Source of the DNA: Clostridium_T sp040217795
Lineage (GTDB): Bacteria; Bacillota; Clostridia; Clostridiales; Clostridiaceae
Direction of reading: 5' to 3'
Length of the DNA stretch: 14,874 bases
Assembly (NCBI GenBank): GCA_040217795.1
Contig: JBEHWK010000088.1
Coordinates: 1 to 14,874 of the forward strand
Of this stretch, positions 6,327-13,748 are shown one piece after another; position 1 is the first letter of the stretch; each line of letters starts with the position of its first letter. Made by a program: the position numbers and the translations under genes. Under the pieces are notes generated by a model. It did not search any database, was not told where the DNA came from, and worked only from the letters and a program-made list of their open reading frames with translations.

Positions 6327-7796
6327 TTAAAGAATATACTGGACAGTTTGTCCTTCTTCATTTGCATATTCAATTACTGATTTATCAGTATTTAAATCTA
6401 TCTTTAATGTACAAACCTTGTCATCCTTCTTCCATGAAAGGTTCATTTCATCCTCAGCAGAAACTAAAACGCTGAATTCACCGTTAAATGCAGGATATTC
6501 ATTTCTGAATCTGATAAGCTTAAGAAGTCTTTGAACAACATCCTTCTGCACTTCCTTGTCAATCTCTTCAAGTGTGAAGTTATGTCTGTTGATTTCACGG
6601 CCTTCACCAGTTTCTTTTACCTTTTCCTCATCATTTTTACCTGCTAAAAGTCCCACGTAGTATACTTGAGGGATACCGGGTGCAAAGAACTGTATTGCTC
6701 TTGCAGCAAGATATGCATCATCATTGCAGTTAAGAGCTGAATAGTATGAACATCTTATCTGATGAACATCAAACCCATCTTTGTTTTTGTGTGCATCAGA
6801 GTAAATCAGGCTCAGGTTTGACCCTCTTTCAAGGCATACATCCACAACCTTTTTAGCATCTTCAGTTGGTACAAGATCATCAAGGTCAGGTTTAACAGGA
6901 ACTCCATCATGGCAATCAAGCATGGTGAACTGCTTATGAGGACGTACCTTTAAGTATTCATTAATCCTTTTGCTGTTCTTGCTGATCAGTGTCTCAAGAA
7001 CCATGTAAGGAAGTATGAAGTCATATATCCAGTTTCCGTGTTCAGCTAATTTGTATTGAGTTGTGTAGTGAGCATGAACTTCAGGAAGCAGCTCAATTCC
7101 TAAAGAGTTTGCCAGGTCTGTCACCCAATCAATAAATTCGTAGATTTCAGGTTCAACAAAGAAACAGCTTGTTCCAAGTTTTTTTGTTATATATCCTACA
7201 GCATCAAGTCTTACTATTTTTACATTCTGTTTACTGAAGTTAACAAGGAAGTCTTTTAAAAGCTCTTTCACTTTTTCTGATTTTATATCAAAATCGATTT
7301 GTTCTGAAGGGTTTTCCTTACCAAACGTTGTCCATACAGTTTCAGTTTCACCTGTATCTTCTATTGTAAAAGTAGAATATGGCTGGGTTCTGCGCAGGAA
7401 CATCTTGGAGATATCTTCTTGTACAGGTTTTCCATTGCTCCAGATCTTATCTAATGTAAGGAAAAGATCTGCATATTGTGATTTTCTTCCGTGCTTAAGA
7501 AAATCCTGGAAGAATGCAGATTGCCTGGAAATATGGTTAACCATTAAGTCAACAAGTACATCGAAGTTTTCTCCGATACGTCTTATGTCTTCCCATGTTC
7601 CGAACTTTGGTTCTATTTCCAGATAGGTTAAAGGAGCGAAGCCCCTGTCTCCTGAAGATGGGAATGGTGGAAGTATATGAACGCCGCCTCTGAATATATC
7701 AGGGAAATAGTTAAGAAGCACATCATTAAGAGTCTTTAAGTTGCCTCCAAGCGAATCAGGATAAGTAATTAATTGAACTTGATTTTTAACTGCCAT
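6327..7796 (-). CDS. Sucrose phosphorylase (GH13, subfamily 18 type)
   Basis: This enzyme performs reversible phosphorolysis of sucrose to alpha-D-glucose 1-phosphate and fructose, saving one ATP compared with hydrolysis. The 489 aa match the typical length of about 490. GH13 landmarks are visible: HILPPFPSSGDRGF (40-53), VDLMVNHIS (82-90), VRLDAVGY with nucleophile D198, LLPEVHAHY with acid/base E239, and LDCHDG with the stabilising D297. The AFAPGIPQVYY-like segment (here FFAPGIPQVYYVGLLAGKND) and GREINRHNF are characteristic of the Leuconostoc/Streptococcus GtfA type. The gene lies 15 nt after the PfkB-type kinase in one operon. A sucrose 6'-phosphate phosphorylase role is possible, and the window has no transporter or PTS gene to decide. 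A ribosome binding site like GGAGAG precedes the ATG. Confidence 0.92.
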   Translation of the reverse strand: MAVKNQVQLITYPDSLGGNLKTLNDVLLNYFPDIFRGGVHILPPFPSSGDRGFAPLTYLEIEPKFGTWEDIRRIGENFDVLVDLMVNHISRQSAFFQDFLKHGRKSQYADLFLTLDKIWSNGKPVQEDISKMFLRRTQPYSTFTIEDTGETETVWTTFGKENPSEQIDFDIKSEKVKELLKDFLVNFSKQNVKIVRLDAVGYITKKLGTSCFFVEPEIYEFIDWVTDLANSLGIELLPEVHAHYTTQYKLAEHGNWIYDFILPYMVLETLISKNSKRINEYLKVRPHKQFTMLDCHDGVPVKPDLDDLVPTEDAKKVVDVCLERGSNLSLIYSDAHKNKDGFDVHQIRCSYYSALNCNDDAYLAARAIQFFAPGIPQVYYVGLLAGKNDEEKVKETGEGREINRHNFTLEEIDKEVQKDVVQRLLKLIRFRNEYPAFNGEFSVLVSAEDEMNLSWKKDDKVCTLKIDLNTDKSVIEYANEEGQTVQYIL

Positions 7797-7811
7797 TTCT
7801 TAATCTCTCCT

Positions 7812-8768
7812 TTATATACTATAAATAGTTTTTATTTCTTCTATAGTTGGAAGCTTTACAACTGCCCCCAGATATTTAAGCTTATATGCACTTACAGCAA
7901 AACCGAGGTGTAAGGATTCCTTCAGAGTATATCCTTTTATCACAGCTGTATAGAAGCCAGACCAGAAGGCGTCTCCTGCACCCGTAGTATCAACTACTTC
8001 AGTTTCCACTGCATCAAAATGAAGGGTTTCTTTTCCGTTGGAAGCAATAGCTCCATATTTTCCTAAAGTCATTATTACTAAAGGAGCTCCAAGTTTAATG
8101 AACTTTTGAACTTGGTTTTCCGGTGTATCAGGTCCAAATATTCTTTCAGCATCATCTTCGGAAGGTTTTACTATATCCACCTTGCTTATAATGCTCTTTA
8201 TATATTCGATTCCATCATGGCCAGCCTGCCATAGCATAGGGTGATAGTTAGGATCAAATCCTATAAGGACATTGTTTTTTCTGGCCTCTGTAATTACTCT
8301 TTCGATGGTGCTTCTTGAAGGTTCCTGAGAAATCGGCCAACAGGAAAAGTGTACAATTTTTGTGTTTTGTAAAGCATCTTCAAGTACAGGAGTATAAGTT
8401 AAATTATAGTCAGCGCCTCTGTAAAATATAGGAATAGGAGTGGATTTGCTTTTTGTAACAAGAACCATGCTTGTAGGAGCATCTGATCTGGTAACATATT
8501 TTGTATCTATAGTATTATCCTCAAGATGCTTAATGAGGAAATCTCCCAATCCATCTTTTCCAACTGAAGAAGCAATTGCTGAATTTGCTCCCAGCCTTTT
8601 TACATTCATTGCAATATTTGCAGGAGAGCCGCCGAAAAATTTGCTGTAGTCGTTGCACTGGAAATTATCACTGTATTCTTTTGATATCATATCTACAAGC
8701 ACTTCTCCTACCGTAAATACATCAATTTTTTTATTTTCAAATTTTATATTGTCATCAAAATTAATCAT
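7812..8768 (-). CDS. PfkB-family sugar kinase, probable fructokinase
   Basis: This 318-aa ribokinase/PfkB-family kinase most likely phosphorylates the fructose released by the adjacent sucrose phosphorylase. The N-terminal signature FFGGSPANIAMNVKRLGA (44-61) and the C-terminal signature VVDTTGAGDAFWSGF (258-272), with catalytic base D266 in GAGD, are both intact. FDPNYHPMLW (171-180) is typical of fructokinase and 2-dehydro-3-deoxygluconokinase members. Context favours fructose: it is the first gene of a two-gene operon with sucrose phosphorylase. AGGAGC lies 7 nt before the ATG on the minus strand. Expression is likely controlled by the strong promoter and palindromic operator at 8824-8866. 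Sugar specificity is inferred from context. Confidence 0.88.
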   Translation of the reverse strand: MINFDDNIKFENKKIDVFTVGEVLVDMISKEYSDNFQCNDYSKFFGGSPANIAMNVKRLGANSAIASSVGKDGLGDFLIKHLEDNTIDTKYVTRSDAPTSMVLVTKSKSTPIPIFYRGADYNLTYTPVLEDALQNTKIVHFSCWPISQEPSRSTIERVITEARKNNVLIGFDPNYHPMLWQAGHDGIEYIKSIISKVDIVKPSEDDAERIFGPDTPENQVQKFIKLGAPLVIMTLGKYGAIASNGKETLHFDAVETEVVDTTGAGDAFWSGFYTAVIKGYTLKESLHLGFAVSAYKLKYLGAVVKLPTIEEIKTIYSI

Positions 8769-8823
8769 TATACTGCTCCTTTTTTATATATTTATTCACA
8801 TTGAAATTGTTTTCTGTGAGTTT

Positions 8824-8852
8824 ATTATATATGAGGCTAAGAAATATGTCAA
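8824..8852 (-). promoter_or_regulatory. Sigma-A promoter of the fructokinase-sucrose phosphorylase operon
   Basis: On the minus strand the -35 box is a consensus TTGACA (plus positions 8847-8852) and the -10 box a consensus TATAAT (8824-8829), separated by exactly 17 nt. This is as strong as a promoter gets by sequence. The -10 lies about 55 nt before the kinase start. The -35 is contained in the palindromic operator, so repressor binding should block RNA polymerase. Confidence 0.85.
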
Positions 8853-8866
8853 TCGATTGACATATT
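8843..8866. promoter_or_regulatory. 24-bp perfect palindrome, probable LacI-family operator
   Basis: The core is TGTCAATCGATTGACA (8847-8862), and symmetry extends to 24 bp with flanking AATA and TATT. The central CG dyad is typical of LacI/GalR-family operators, including those of sucrose repressors. It covers the -35 box of the sucrose operon. The regulator gene is not in the window. The site is also about 150 nt from the divergent dehydrogenase start, so it could affect that gene too, although its position there is too far upstream for simple blockage. Confidence 0.75.
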
Positions 8867-8928
8867 ATTTTCGCCAAGTAAAAATCTTTAGCCTGTATCC
8901 ATAATATTGAATTTATATAAGAATTTGA

Positions 8929-8958
8929 TTGGTCTTTTTTATAAAACACTGCTATAAT
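8929..8958 (+). promoter_or_regulatory. Promoter of the Ldh-family dehydrogenase gene
   Basis: TTGGTC (8929-8934) and a consensus TATAAT (8953-8958) are separated by 18 nt, with the gene start at 8995. The ribosome binding site GGAAGGAG (8981-8988) lies 6 nt before the ATG. A short AACTT/AAGTT inverted repeat (8961-8980) lies between promoter and gene. Confidence 0.6.
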
Positions 8959-8994
8959 AAAACTTGATTTTTTATAAGTTGGAAGGAGAAAAAA

Positions 8995-10086
8995 ATGGGC
9001 TATTTAAAATACAGTTATAGTGACTTGAAAAATTTATGCACTACAGCCTTTGAAAAGTTTGGCTGCAGCAAAGAAGACAGTGAAACAATCACTGATGTGT
9101 TGTTATTATCAGATTTATTTGGTATAGAATCACATGGAATGCAAAGAATTGTTCGTTATTATAACGGAATAAAGAACGGCATAATGAAGGTTGATGCAGA
9201 AATAGAAACTGTTCATGAAACAATGATTTCTGCAGTTTTAGATGCACATGGTGCAATGGGGCAGGTAGTAGGTAAAAAAGCAATGGAACTTGCTATCGAA
9301 AAGGCTAAAAAAACTGGTATAGGATTAGTTACTGTAAGGAACTCAAATCATTATGGTATTGCCGGTTACTATTCAAAAATGGCAGAAAAGGAAGGAATGC
9401 TTGGAATTTCCATGACTAATTCAGAAGCTATAACTGTTCCTACTTTTGGAAGAGAAGCTATGATGGGAAGTAATCCTTTAGCTATTTCAATGCCTGCAAA
9501 ACCGTATCCATTCTTGTTGGATATGTCAACAAGTGTTGTTACAAGAGGTAAGGTTGAGGTTTATAACAAAAATCAGAAACCACTTCCAATTGGCTGGACT
9601 TTGGATGGTGAAGGTCAGGATACCGATGATGCTAAGGCTGTTTTATATAATATAATAAATAAAATTGGAGGAGGAATACTTCCATTAGGAGGTTCAGGTG
9701 AAGGTTTCAGCGGACACAAAGGTTACGGCCTTGCAGTTGCGGTAGAAATGTTCTGTGCAATTTTCTCAGGTGGTGTTACTTCAAATTACATAGATGGCGG
9801 AAAGGCTGCAGGAACATGCCATTTCTTCTTAGCAGCTGATTATGGAATGTTCGGAGATAAGGAAAGCATAGAAAACCATATGTCAAAATACCTGACAGAA
9901 CTTAGAGAATCCAAAAAAGCTGCAGGTGCTTTAAGAATCTATACGCATGGACAAAAAGAGATGGAAGCATATGATGACAAATTAGAAAATGGAATATTGG
10001 TAAATAAAAATACTTTAAAAGAAATTGAAGATATGTGCAATTACCTTGGTATTAATATGGCTGATTATTTAACTGAAATAAAATAA
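8995..10086 (+). CDS. Ldh/MDH2-family NAD(P)-dependent 2-hydroxyacid dehydrogenase
   Basis: This belongs to the malate/L-lactate dehydrogenase family that is unrelated to classical Rossmann LDH (YlbC, AllD, Ldh2 type) and interconverts a 2-hydroxyacid and 2-oxoacid with NAD(P). Conserved segments are GIESHGMQR (43-51), NSNHYGIAGYYSKMA (116-130, with the conserved His119), LLDMSTSVVTRGKVE, and the glycine-rich GGSGEGFSGHKGYGLAVAVE. The 363 aa are within the family range. It is divergent from the sucrose operon and ends at a strong terminator, so it is probably monocistronic. Substrate could be malate, lactate, ureidoglycolate or another hydroxyacid. No purine-degradation gene is nearby to support ureidoglycolate. 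Confidence 0.85.
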   Translation: MGYLKYSYSDLKNLCTTAFEKFGCSKEDSETITDVLLLSDLFGIESHGMQRIVRYYNGIKNGIMKVDAEIETVHETMISAVLDAHGAMGQVVGKKAMELAIEKAKKTGIGLVTVRNSNHYGIAGYYSKMAEKEGMLGISMTNSEAITVPTFGREAMMGSNPLAISMPAKPYPFLLDMSTSVVTRGKVEVYNKNQKPLPIGWTLDGEGQDTDDAKAVLYNIINKIGGGILPLGGSGEGFSGHKGYGLAVAVEMFCAIFSGGVTSNYIDGGKAAGTCHFFLAADYGMFGDKESIENHMSKYLTELRESKKAAGALRIYTHGQKEMEAYDDKLENGILVNKNTLKEIEDMCNYLGINMADYLTEIK

Positions 10087-10102
10087 TAAAATTTTCTGAC
10101 TT

Positions 10103-10131
10103 CCCCCGGTTTTTTATCCGGGGGATTTTTT
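10103..10131 (+). terminator. Rho-independent terminator of the dehydrogenase gene
   Basis: CCCCCGG (10103-10109) pairs with CCGGGGG (10118-10124) around an 8-nt T-rich loop and is followed by ATTTTTT. It begins 16 nt after the stop codon. Confidence 0.92.
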
Positions 10132-10133
10132 AT

Positions 10134-10176
10134 TACCCCAGGGGTCATTCCATAAATTGGAACGACCCCTGGGGTA
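10134..10176. repeat. GC-rich palindromic repeat, copy 1
   Basis: A 43-nt hairpin sequence. The outer stem TACCCCAGGGGTC (10134-10146) pairs perfectly with GACCCCTGGGGTA (10164-10176). One A/C mismatch (10147/10163) follows, then the inner stem TTCCA (10148-10152) with TGGAA (10158-10162) and a 5-nt loop. Each outer arm is itself nearly palindromic (CCCCAGGGG), so it can also form two smaller hairpins. A second copy in the same orientation lies at 13576-13618. It lies 3 nt past a complete terminator, so termination is not its obvious role here. Confidence 0.9.
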
Positions 10177-10216
10177 GTTGGAAATATTTGCTTTGTCGAA
10201 ATATGTAGATGCAAAA

Positions 10217-10245
10217 TTGAAAAAAACACAAAATTATGATAAAAT
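10217..10245 (+). promoter_or_regulatory. Promoter of the GHKL ATPase gene
   Basis: TTGAAA (10217-10222) and TAAAAT (10240-10245) have a 17-nt spacer, about 88 nt before the ATPase start at 10334. It is a good sigma-A match in an otherwise AT-rich leader. Confidence 0.6.
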
Positions 10246-10333
10246 ATGTATAGACAGACATATAAGGACAATAAAATTTTAATAGATACCTTAAGGATTC
10301 ATTGTATATTTATGTATGAGAGGAAGGGTTATA

Positions 10334-12244
10334 ATGACTGTAACATCATTACCTGTAGATCAGCGTGTTATAGATATCGATTCACGACGGTTCTCCTCAA
10401 TTGAAAAAGCACTTGTAGAATTGATTACAAACTCGGATGACAGCTATTCACGGCTTGAATATCAGGAGCTTCCTGTAAGCAATAAAATTATAATTACCTA
10501 TGAACGCCGTCAAAATGGGGCAGTCCTTACGGTCACTGACAACGCTGAAGGTATGTCCTTTGAAAGGATAGTATCCGTCTTATCCTACGGAGGGGCACAC
10601 AGTCTTTTGGCCAGGGGGGAAGCAGGCGGAAGAGGATATTTTGGCCGGGGAATGAAACAGGCAGTATATGGCTTAGGTCACGGGTGGATTGAATCAATAT
10701 ATGAAGGTAAGGTTTCCAGAATTGATCTTTTCAGAGGAGAATATGGAGAGTACCTGTATGATGATTGGAATAAAGACAGAGATGCTAAGGATAAAGACTA
10801 TTTAAGGATGCAAATTCCTGCTGGCAGTAACGGTACCCAGGTAACAATCATAGTTGAAAACCCTCTTACAAATGTTCCTTACTTCAGCTCCCTTGTGAAA
10901 ACAATTACAAACAACATATACTTAAGGGATATATTAAAAAGGCGCAGCGTAGAATTGGTCAATCTGAACCAGTCAGCTAAAGTGGAGGCATCAGTTCAGC
11001 TTAGTTTCAAGGAGCCTGAATCACAGTTGCTGATAGGTCTTGATGAAGTTGGAACCTTTAACTATGAAGGAAAGAAGTATGACTTTACTTTGACTCTGAA
11101 AAAAGCATTGGATACTGATTTAGTATTGAGAGGAAATGAGCGGACAAATGGATTGCTTGTAATTTCAGGTACTGCGGTTTTTGATTGTCAATTCTTCCGT
11201 TATGAAAATCAGTTGGGTACAGAGTATCTTTACGGAATTGTAAATTGCCCGGCACTTGCGGAAATGCTTGCAAAGGGAAATCCCATCATCAGTGATGAGA
11301 GGGATGGCTTGAATATGAAGGATCCTTTTGTGGTTTCTTTCAGTGAAGCTGTCAGTGAAATGATAAAAGGTCCAATAAAAAATGAGCAACTTCGCTTAAG
11401 TCATGTGGATCATGCTGTTACTTCAAAAAGAACTCAGGAGATGATTGAACATGTATTAAAAAGAATGAACAAAATTGCAGTTGAAGAACTAGGAATTATG
11501 ATTTCCCCTGGTCAGGGCTCAGGAATAAATGGACCCTTTGAAACAGGACGATCTGCTGTATTACGGTTCAGTACACCATTTTATTATAGAAAAGTTTCAC
11601 ATCCATTTCACATAACCATGATTGTTGATCGGAAACAGTTGCTTGACCAGGACATACTTAATTTTATATATGATTTTCATGAAAGCATTAAAGCAGAGCC
11701 TCCTGTAGATGCGGTACTTGTATCTGATTTACCTGAAGATGGCCGCTTTCAATGGCAAGTTACAGGAACGGAAACAGGTGCAAAGGGAAAGATACAGGTT
11801 AATTCAGGCCCTTATAGTGCTGATTGTGAAATCTCCATTTCCGATGATGTTTCAGGGAAAGAATATGGACATTCGTCAGAGAAGGTCCCAGAGCCCTGGG
11901 ATAGAGATAATTCTGTTGATTTATTCAGAGGATATGAATTGCGCAACCTGAACAATGATATGGACAGAGCTGTTTACAGCCCTGAAGAACGGCTGATACT
12001 TATAAACACAGAAGCACCTACAGTGAGGCTTTATGTTGATGGACAAGGCCATTTTAAAGACGGAGCACGTCTCTTGCTTGCTGAATTGTTATTGGATGTA
12101 ATAACTGATGAACTTGCCCGTTATTATGTTGACAGAACTTTTGAAAAAGGTCAGAGTGAAGCTTACAAAGAAGCTAAGCATGATCTGATAAGGCGTTATG
12201 GAGTAGAAGTTCACTCCATTCTTATGGGTGAACAGGAGGTATAA
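10334..12244 (+). CDS. Orphan GHKL (HSP90/MORC-like) ATPase
   Basis: I do not recognise a named gene. The N-terminal domain is a GHKL ATPase: N-box ALVELITNSDDSY (26-38, E29 and N33), ATP-lid motif VTDNAEGM (67-74) where the usual DNGxGM has A and E, and G-rich GGRGYFGRGMKQA (98-110). The next part (about 215-350) resembles the S5-fold second domain of MutL/MORC/HSP90-type proteins and contains GNPIISDERDGLN. A beta-rich segment (about 405-505) and a helical C-terminus (APTVRLYVDG, then KDGARLLLAELLLDVITDELA) follow. No histidine-kinase, TOPRIM, nuclease or membrane segment is seen. The ATG at 10334 is preferred over the in-frame ATG at 10316 because AGGAAGG lies between them. The protein is 636 aa. 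It has its own promoter and no obvious partner. A role in DNA handling or defence, as for MORC-like proteins, is only inference. Confidence 0.8.
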   Translation: MTVTSLPVDQRVIDIDSRRFSSIEKALVELITNSDDSYSRLEYQELPVSNKIIITYERRQNGAVLTVTDNAEGMSFERIVSVLSYGGAHSLLARGEAGGRGYFGRGMKQAVYGLGHGWIESIYEGKVSRIDLFRGEYGEYLYDDWNKDRDAKDKDYLRMQIPAGSNGTQVTIIVENPLTNVPYFSSLVKTITNNIYLRDILKRRSVELVNLNQSAKVEASVQLSFKEPESQLLIGLDEVGTFNYEGKKYDFTLTLKKALDTDLVLRGNERTNGLLVISGTAVFDCQFFRYENQLGTEYLYGIVNCPALAEMLAKGNPIISDERDGLNMKDPFVVSFSEAVSEMIKGPIKNEQLRLSHVDHAVTSKRTQEMIEHVLKRMNKIAVEELGIMISPGQGSGINGPFETGRSAVLRFSTPFYYRKVSHPFHITMIVDRKQLLDQDILNFIYDFHESIKAEPPVDAVLVSDLPEDGRFQWQVTGTETGAKGKIQVNSGPYSADCEISISDDVSGKEYGHSSEKVPEPWDRDNSVDLFRGYELRNLNNDMDRAVYSPEERLILINTEAPTVRLYVDGQGHFKDGARLLLAELLLDVITDELARYYVDRTFEKGQSEAYKEAKHDLIRRYGVEVHSILMGEQEV

Positions 12245-12325
12245 TTTCTTCATTATTCAATAGTATGCTTGCACCTTATACAATTGCATTTGAAAATTGG
12301 ATGTTTAAAAAGGTGGGGTGAAAAA

Positions 12326-13564
12326 ATGTGTGATAAAATAAGAAAAATCAGAGTAATGAGAATTTTCTCAATAATACTGCTTTTAATGTCAGTTCTTTCT
12401 TTACAGGCTTCTGCTGCCACCTCTCAGGTGGTATCCAGAGTGAACACTGCAAGCAAGGTTATTGCATTAACCTTTGATGACGGGGATGATGGAGCGAATG
12501 ACCTTGCAGTCCTTCAGATACTTTCACAAAATAATATAAAAACTACATTTTTCTTTACAGGACAAGCTGCAGAATCACATCCTGACATACTGAAACAAAT
12601 AGTTGCAAACGGACATGAAATTGGAAATCATTCATACTCACATCCATATTTTACACAACTGTCTTCAACTCAGATGAAAGATCAGGTAAATTGGGCTGAA
12701 ACATCTATAAATTCAATAACAGGCAAATCAACAAAACCTTACTTCAGACCCCCATACGGCGATTACAATTCAACAGTTCTGCAGGCAGTGGGTGAAGCAG
12801 GCTATACAAAAACAATAACATGGACAATTGACACATTGGATTGGACCGGAAACTCTGCAGCTACAATAACACAAAGAGTTGTAAATAATGCATGTCCTGG
12901 AGCAATAGTATTGATGCACACAGGTTCTGGGGCAGTAAATACGAAATATGCTCTTCAAAATATGATTACAAGTCTTAAGAGTATGGGATATTCATTTGTT
13001 ACAATGTCCCAGCTGCTGACATACAGCACCACTTCCGGAGGTACACAATATGTTGTTAAATATGGAGACACATTATATATGATAGCAAAAGCCTATGGAG
13101 TTACTGTACAGCAGATAGTGAATGCAAATAATATCTCAAATCCAGACCTGATATATGTAAACCAGGTTCTGATTATACCGGTGGGAACTACAACTCCTGC
13201 ACCGAATCCAACCCCAACCCCAACACCAACACCATCAGCAACAACTTATGTTGTTAAGGCAGGAGATACCTTATATGCTATTGCAAGAGCATATGGTGTT
13301 ACAATACAGCAAATAGTGGATGCAAATGGAATCTCAAATCCTAACCTTATATACGTAAATCAGGTTTTAAGGATTCCTGCAGGGACAACTACAACTACAC
13401 CTTCCCCAACACCATCAGCAACAACTTATGTTGTTAAGGCAGGAGATACCTTATATGCTATTGCAAGAGCTTACGGTGTTACAATCCAGCAGTTAGTAAG
13501 TGCAAATAACATTTCAAACCCTGATCTTATATATGTAAATCAGGTTCTTATAATTCCTGGATAA
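12326..13564 (+). CDS. Secreted polysaccharide deacetylase with three LysM domains
   Basis: This is a carbohydrate esterase family 4 (NodB) enzyme, likely deacetylating peptidoglycan N-acetylglucosamine in the cell wall or spore coat. The ATG at 12326 has GGTGGGGTG just upstream. A signal peptide is clear: basic MCDKIRKIRVMR, a hydrophobic core, then an ASA cleavage region near residue 30. NodB motifs are intact: TFDDG (49-53) with D51/D52, HSYSH (102-106) with zinc ligands H102 and H106, RPPYG (141-145) and LMHTG (196-200). Three LysM repeats (about 241-285, 307-351 and 367-411) are joined by Pro/Thr linkers. LysM modules bind GlcNAc chains and anchor it to the wall. It lies 81 nt after the ATPase gene with no terminator seen between, so they may be co-transcribed, although a functional link is not evident. 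ATG 12356 is a weaker alternative start. Confidence 0.93.
   Translation: MCDKIRKIRVMRIFSIILLLMSVLSLQASAATSQVVSRVNTASKVIALTFDDGDDGANDLAVLQILSQNNIKTTFFFTGQAAESHPDILKQIVANGHEIGNHSYSHPYFTQLSSTQMKDQVNWAETSINSITGKSTKPYFRPPYGDYNSTVLQAVGEAGYTKTITWTIDTLDWTGNSAATITQRVVNNACPGAIVLMHTGSGAVNTKYALQNMITSLKSMGYSFVTMSQLLTYSTTSGGTQYVVKYGDTLYMIAKAYGVTVQQIVNANNISNPDLIYVNQVLIIPVGTTTPAPNPTPTPTPTPSATTYVVKAGDTLYAIARAYGVTIQQIVDANGISNPNLIYVNQVLRIPAGTTTTTPSPTPSATTYVVKAGDTLYAIARAYGVTIQQLVSANNISNPDLIYVNQVLIIPG
13226..13290 (+). repeat. 65-bp direct repeat in LysM region, copy 1
   Basis: This stretch covers the end of the Pro/Thr linker and the start of the second LysM domain. It is identical base for base to 13406-13470, exactly 180 nt downstream (60 codons). 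This points to recent duplication or gene conversion of a linker-LysM unit. The first LysM (from about 13048) is much more diverged. Confidence 0.9.
13406..13470 (+). repeat. 65-bp direct repeat in LysM region, copy 2
   Basis: Identical partner of 13226-13290, at the junction of the second linker and the third LysM domain. Identity ends where the third domain diverges (TTACGG against ATATGG). Confidence 0.9.
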
Positions 13565-13575
13565 AAATGTATATA

Positions 13576-13618
13576 TACCCCAGGGGTCATTCCAATTATT
13601 GGAACCACCCCTGGGGTA
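13576..13618. repeat. GC-rich palindromic repeat, copy 2
   Basis: Second copy of the repeat at 10134-10176, in the same orientation. TACCCCAGGGGT (13576-13587) pairs with ACCCCTGGGGTA (13607-13618), and TTCCAAT (13590-13596) pairs with ATTGGAA (13598-13604). The A/C mismatch (13589/13605) is kept, and C13588/C13606 is a second mismatch. The inner stem and loop differ from copy 1, but pairing is preserved. It begins 11 nt after the deacetylase stop and could serve as its transcription terminator, since TACTATTTTT follows shortly after. Confidence 0.88.
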
Positions 13619-13748
13619 TTGGTTGTACTATTTTTATGAAATGTGAATATGAATAAGCTGACGGATAAAGTTACAGAAACTCAGACATTCAAGACAGAAG
13701 CTGACAGAGGGACCATATATATAATTTATGAGTAATGGAGGAGTTTTT

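Noticed and set aside
8843..8866. CcpA catabolite (cre) site.
   Set aside because: The core is a 16-bp TGTCAA/TTGACA palindrome, not the 14-bp TGWAANCGNTNWCA pattern; a specific LacI-family operator fits better.
8835..8893. GGCTAA and TTAGCC inverted repeat around the operator as a larger regulatory fold.
   Set aside because: Its centre is about 10 nt away from the palindrome centre and the stem is only 6 bp, so chance is likely.
10334..12244. Calling the GHKL protein a sensor histidine kinase or a type II topoisomerase subunit.
   Set aside because: It lacks an H-box, membrane or sensor segments, and a TOPRIM or GyrB transducer signature with a partner subunit.
10134..13618. Composite transposon bounded by the two palindromic repeats.
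   Set aside because: No transposase lies between them, no target duplications were seen, and each repeat is a self-contained hairpin in an intergenic gap.
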